Shown here: positions 63,599-64,000 of the stretch, one piece after another | Layout: each line of letters starts with the position of its first letter | Position numbering within the stretch: position 1 is the first letter of the stretch | Source: Microbulbifer elongatus | GTDB taxonomy: Bacteria > Pseudomonadota > Gammaproteobacteria > Pseudomonadales > Cellvibrionaceae | Assembly (NCBI RefSeq): GCF_020524885.1 | Contig: NZ_JAIVKJ010000003.1 | Coordinates: forward strand, 107,501 to 171,500 | Length of the DNA: 64,000 nucleotides | Direction of reading: 5' to 3' | Translations under genes and position numbers: made by a program | Notes under the pieces: model-generated | Told to the model about the DNA's origin: nothing | The model's input: the letters and a program-made list of their open reading frames with translations, nothing else | Databases searched by the model: none

Positions 63599-64000
63599 GG
63601 TGCTTGCACTTCCACGCAGTTGTTATTTCTTTGGGTATCCGGCGTCAGCCACAATGGATCGATACACACACGGGCAAGTGGGTGTGACAGTGGGAGTTGC
63701 AGTGATAGGGTGCCATTCTTGGCGCGCATCCAGGCTTGAGCGGGGACTTGAAGCCTGTGTTGACTGCCGTCGGTTAACGCCAGCTCCAGTGGAACCGGCA
63801 GTACGCCTTGCTCATGATTGACAATTTCCAGGGTGTACCAGCGTTGCTTTTTAACCGCACCTTGGTTGCTGCGCCCTGAACCTTGAGAAGTGTTCAATTC
63901 GGGAGTAACTCCGTTTTTGGTATACACATCCGCCAGATGGGGAGAGCGGTCCACCACGAACTCCCGCATTCCGCCCGCGGTGTGCGCCAGGGGTGCGGGC
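63595..64000 (-). CDS. Partial protein, C-terminal end, probably an M1-type peptidase
   Basis: The last 135 residues of a gene that runs past the right edge of the window; the frame stays open to base 64000. It is a beta-rich C-terminal domain (WYTLEIVNHEQGVLPVPLEL, RLQVPAQAWMRAKNGTLSLQL, ARVCIDPLWLTPDTQRNNN). The final Asp-Pro ... Asp ... Asn-Asn pattern resembles the end of M1 metallopeptidases. The catalytic part is outside the window, so the call is tentative. It overlaps the NlpC/P60-like gene by 4 bp, so all three minus-strand genes are probably one operon. Confidence 0.5.
   Translation of the reverse strand, partial: PAPLAHTAGGMREFVVDRSPHLADVYTKNGVTPELNTSQGSGRSNQGAVKKQRWYTLEIVNHEQGVLPVPLELALTDGSQHRLQVPAQAWMRAKNGTLSLQLPLSHPLARVCIDPLWLTPDTQRNNNCVEVQAP

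Overview
The window looks like the chromosome of a marine or polysaccharide-degrading gammaproteobacterium. A Microbulbifer/Cellvibrionales-type organism is my best guess, from the protein sequences, the moderately high GC, a TonB receptor, many lipoprotein hydrolases and the adjacent fdxA and mutS. That placement is an inference from recognition, not from a search. I saw no rRNA, tRNA, IS element, prophage or CRISPR array.

Region 1 (1-12.2 kb) starts with the tail of a TolC-like protein, a LapB-type ABC exporter and an HlyD adaptor: a type I secretion system. An unusual gene group follows: a 70-aa protein, an alpha/alpha-toroid protein, a fusion of an ATP-grasp-like region with a CapA-type phosphoesterase domain, a cyanophycin-synthetase-like ATP-grasp ligase, a serine beta-lactamase-fold hydrolase, and (convergent) a second toroid protein fused to an Asp/Asn beta-hydroxylase-like domain. 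I do not recognise the set as a described pathway. It is the best candidate here for an unknown peptide- or polyamide-making or -modifying system.

Region 2 (12.4-24.2 kb) is an acyl-CoA catabolic island: fadH and its LysR-type regulator on the minus strand, and a ten-gene forward run (histidine phosphatase, ACAD10/11-like dehydrogenase, APH-like kinase, three SDRs, MaoC hydratase, thiolase, quinone oxidoreductase) that ends at a strong terminator. The kinase plus dehydrogenase pair points to 4-hydroxyacyl-CoA degradation feeding beta-oxidation.

Region 3 (24.2-31 kb) is housekeeping: an ECF-like sigma factor with a membrane anti-sigma-like partner, a small membrane protein, dinB, a carboxymuconolactone-decarboxylase-fold protein, fdxA and mutS.

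Region 4 (31-49.3 kb) is a carbohydrate uptake and breakdown locus: a phosphodiester-glycosidase lipoprotein, nanE with a GntR/UTRA repressor, and a divergent twelve-gene operon (ABC sugar transporter, ROK kinase, GH38 mannosidase-like enzyme, DUF4127, FAD oxidoreductase, DigH/YddW-like glycoside hydrolase, PfkB kinase, AGE epimerase, YkuD-fold protein). A class III aminotransferase and a LysR gene follow.

Region 5 (52.4-64 kb) holds a TonB receptor, a NagZ-like two-domain GH3 lipoprotein, an amidase, both halves of a mammalian-type D-glutamate cyclase (DUF1445 and DUF4392) as separate genes around pxpB/pxpC, and, convergent, an AmiD-like amidase lipoprotein, an NlpC/P60-like lipoprotein and the end of a probable M1 peptidase. 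Regions 4 and 5 together read as scavenging of cell-wall glycans and muropeptides, with D-glutamate sent through 5-oxoproline.
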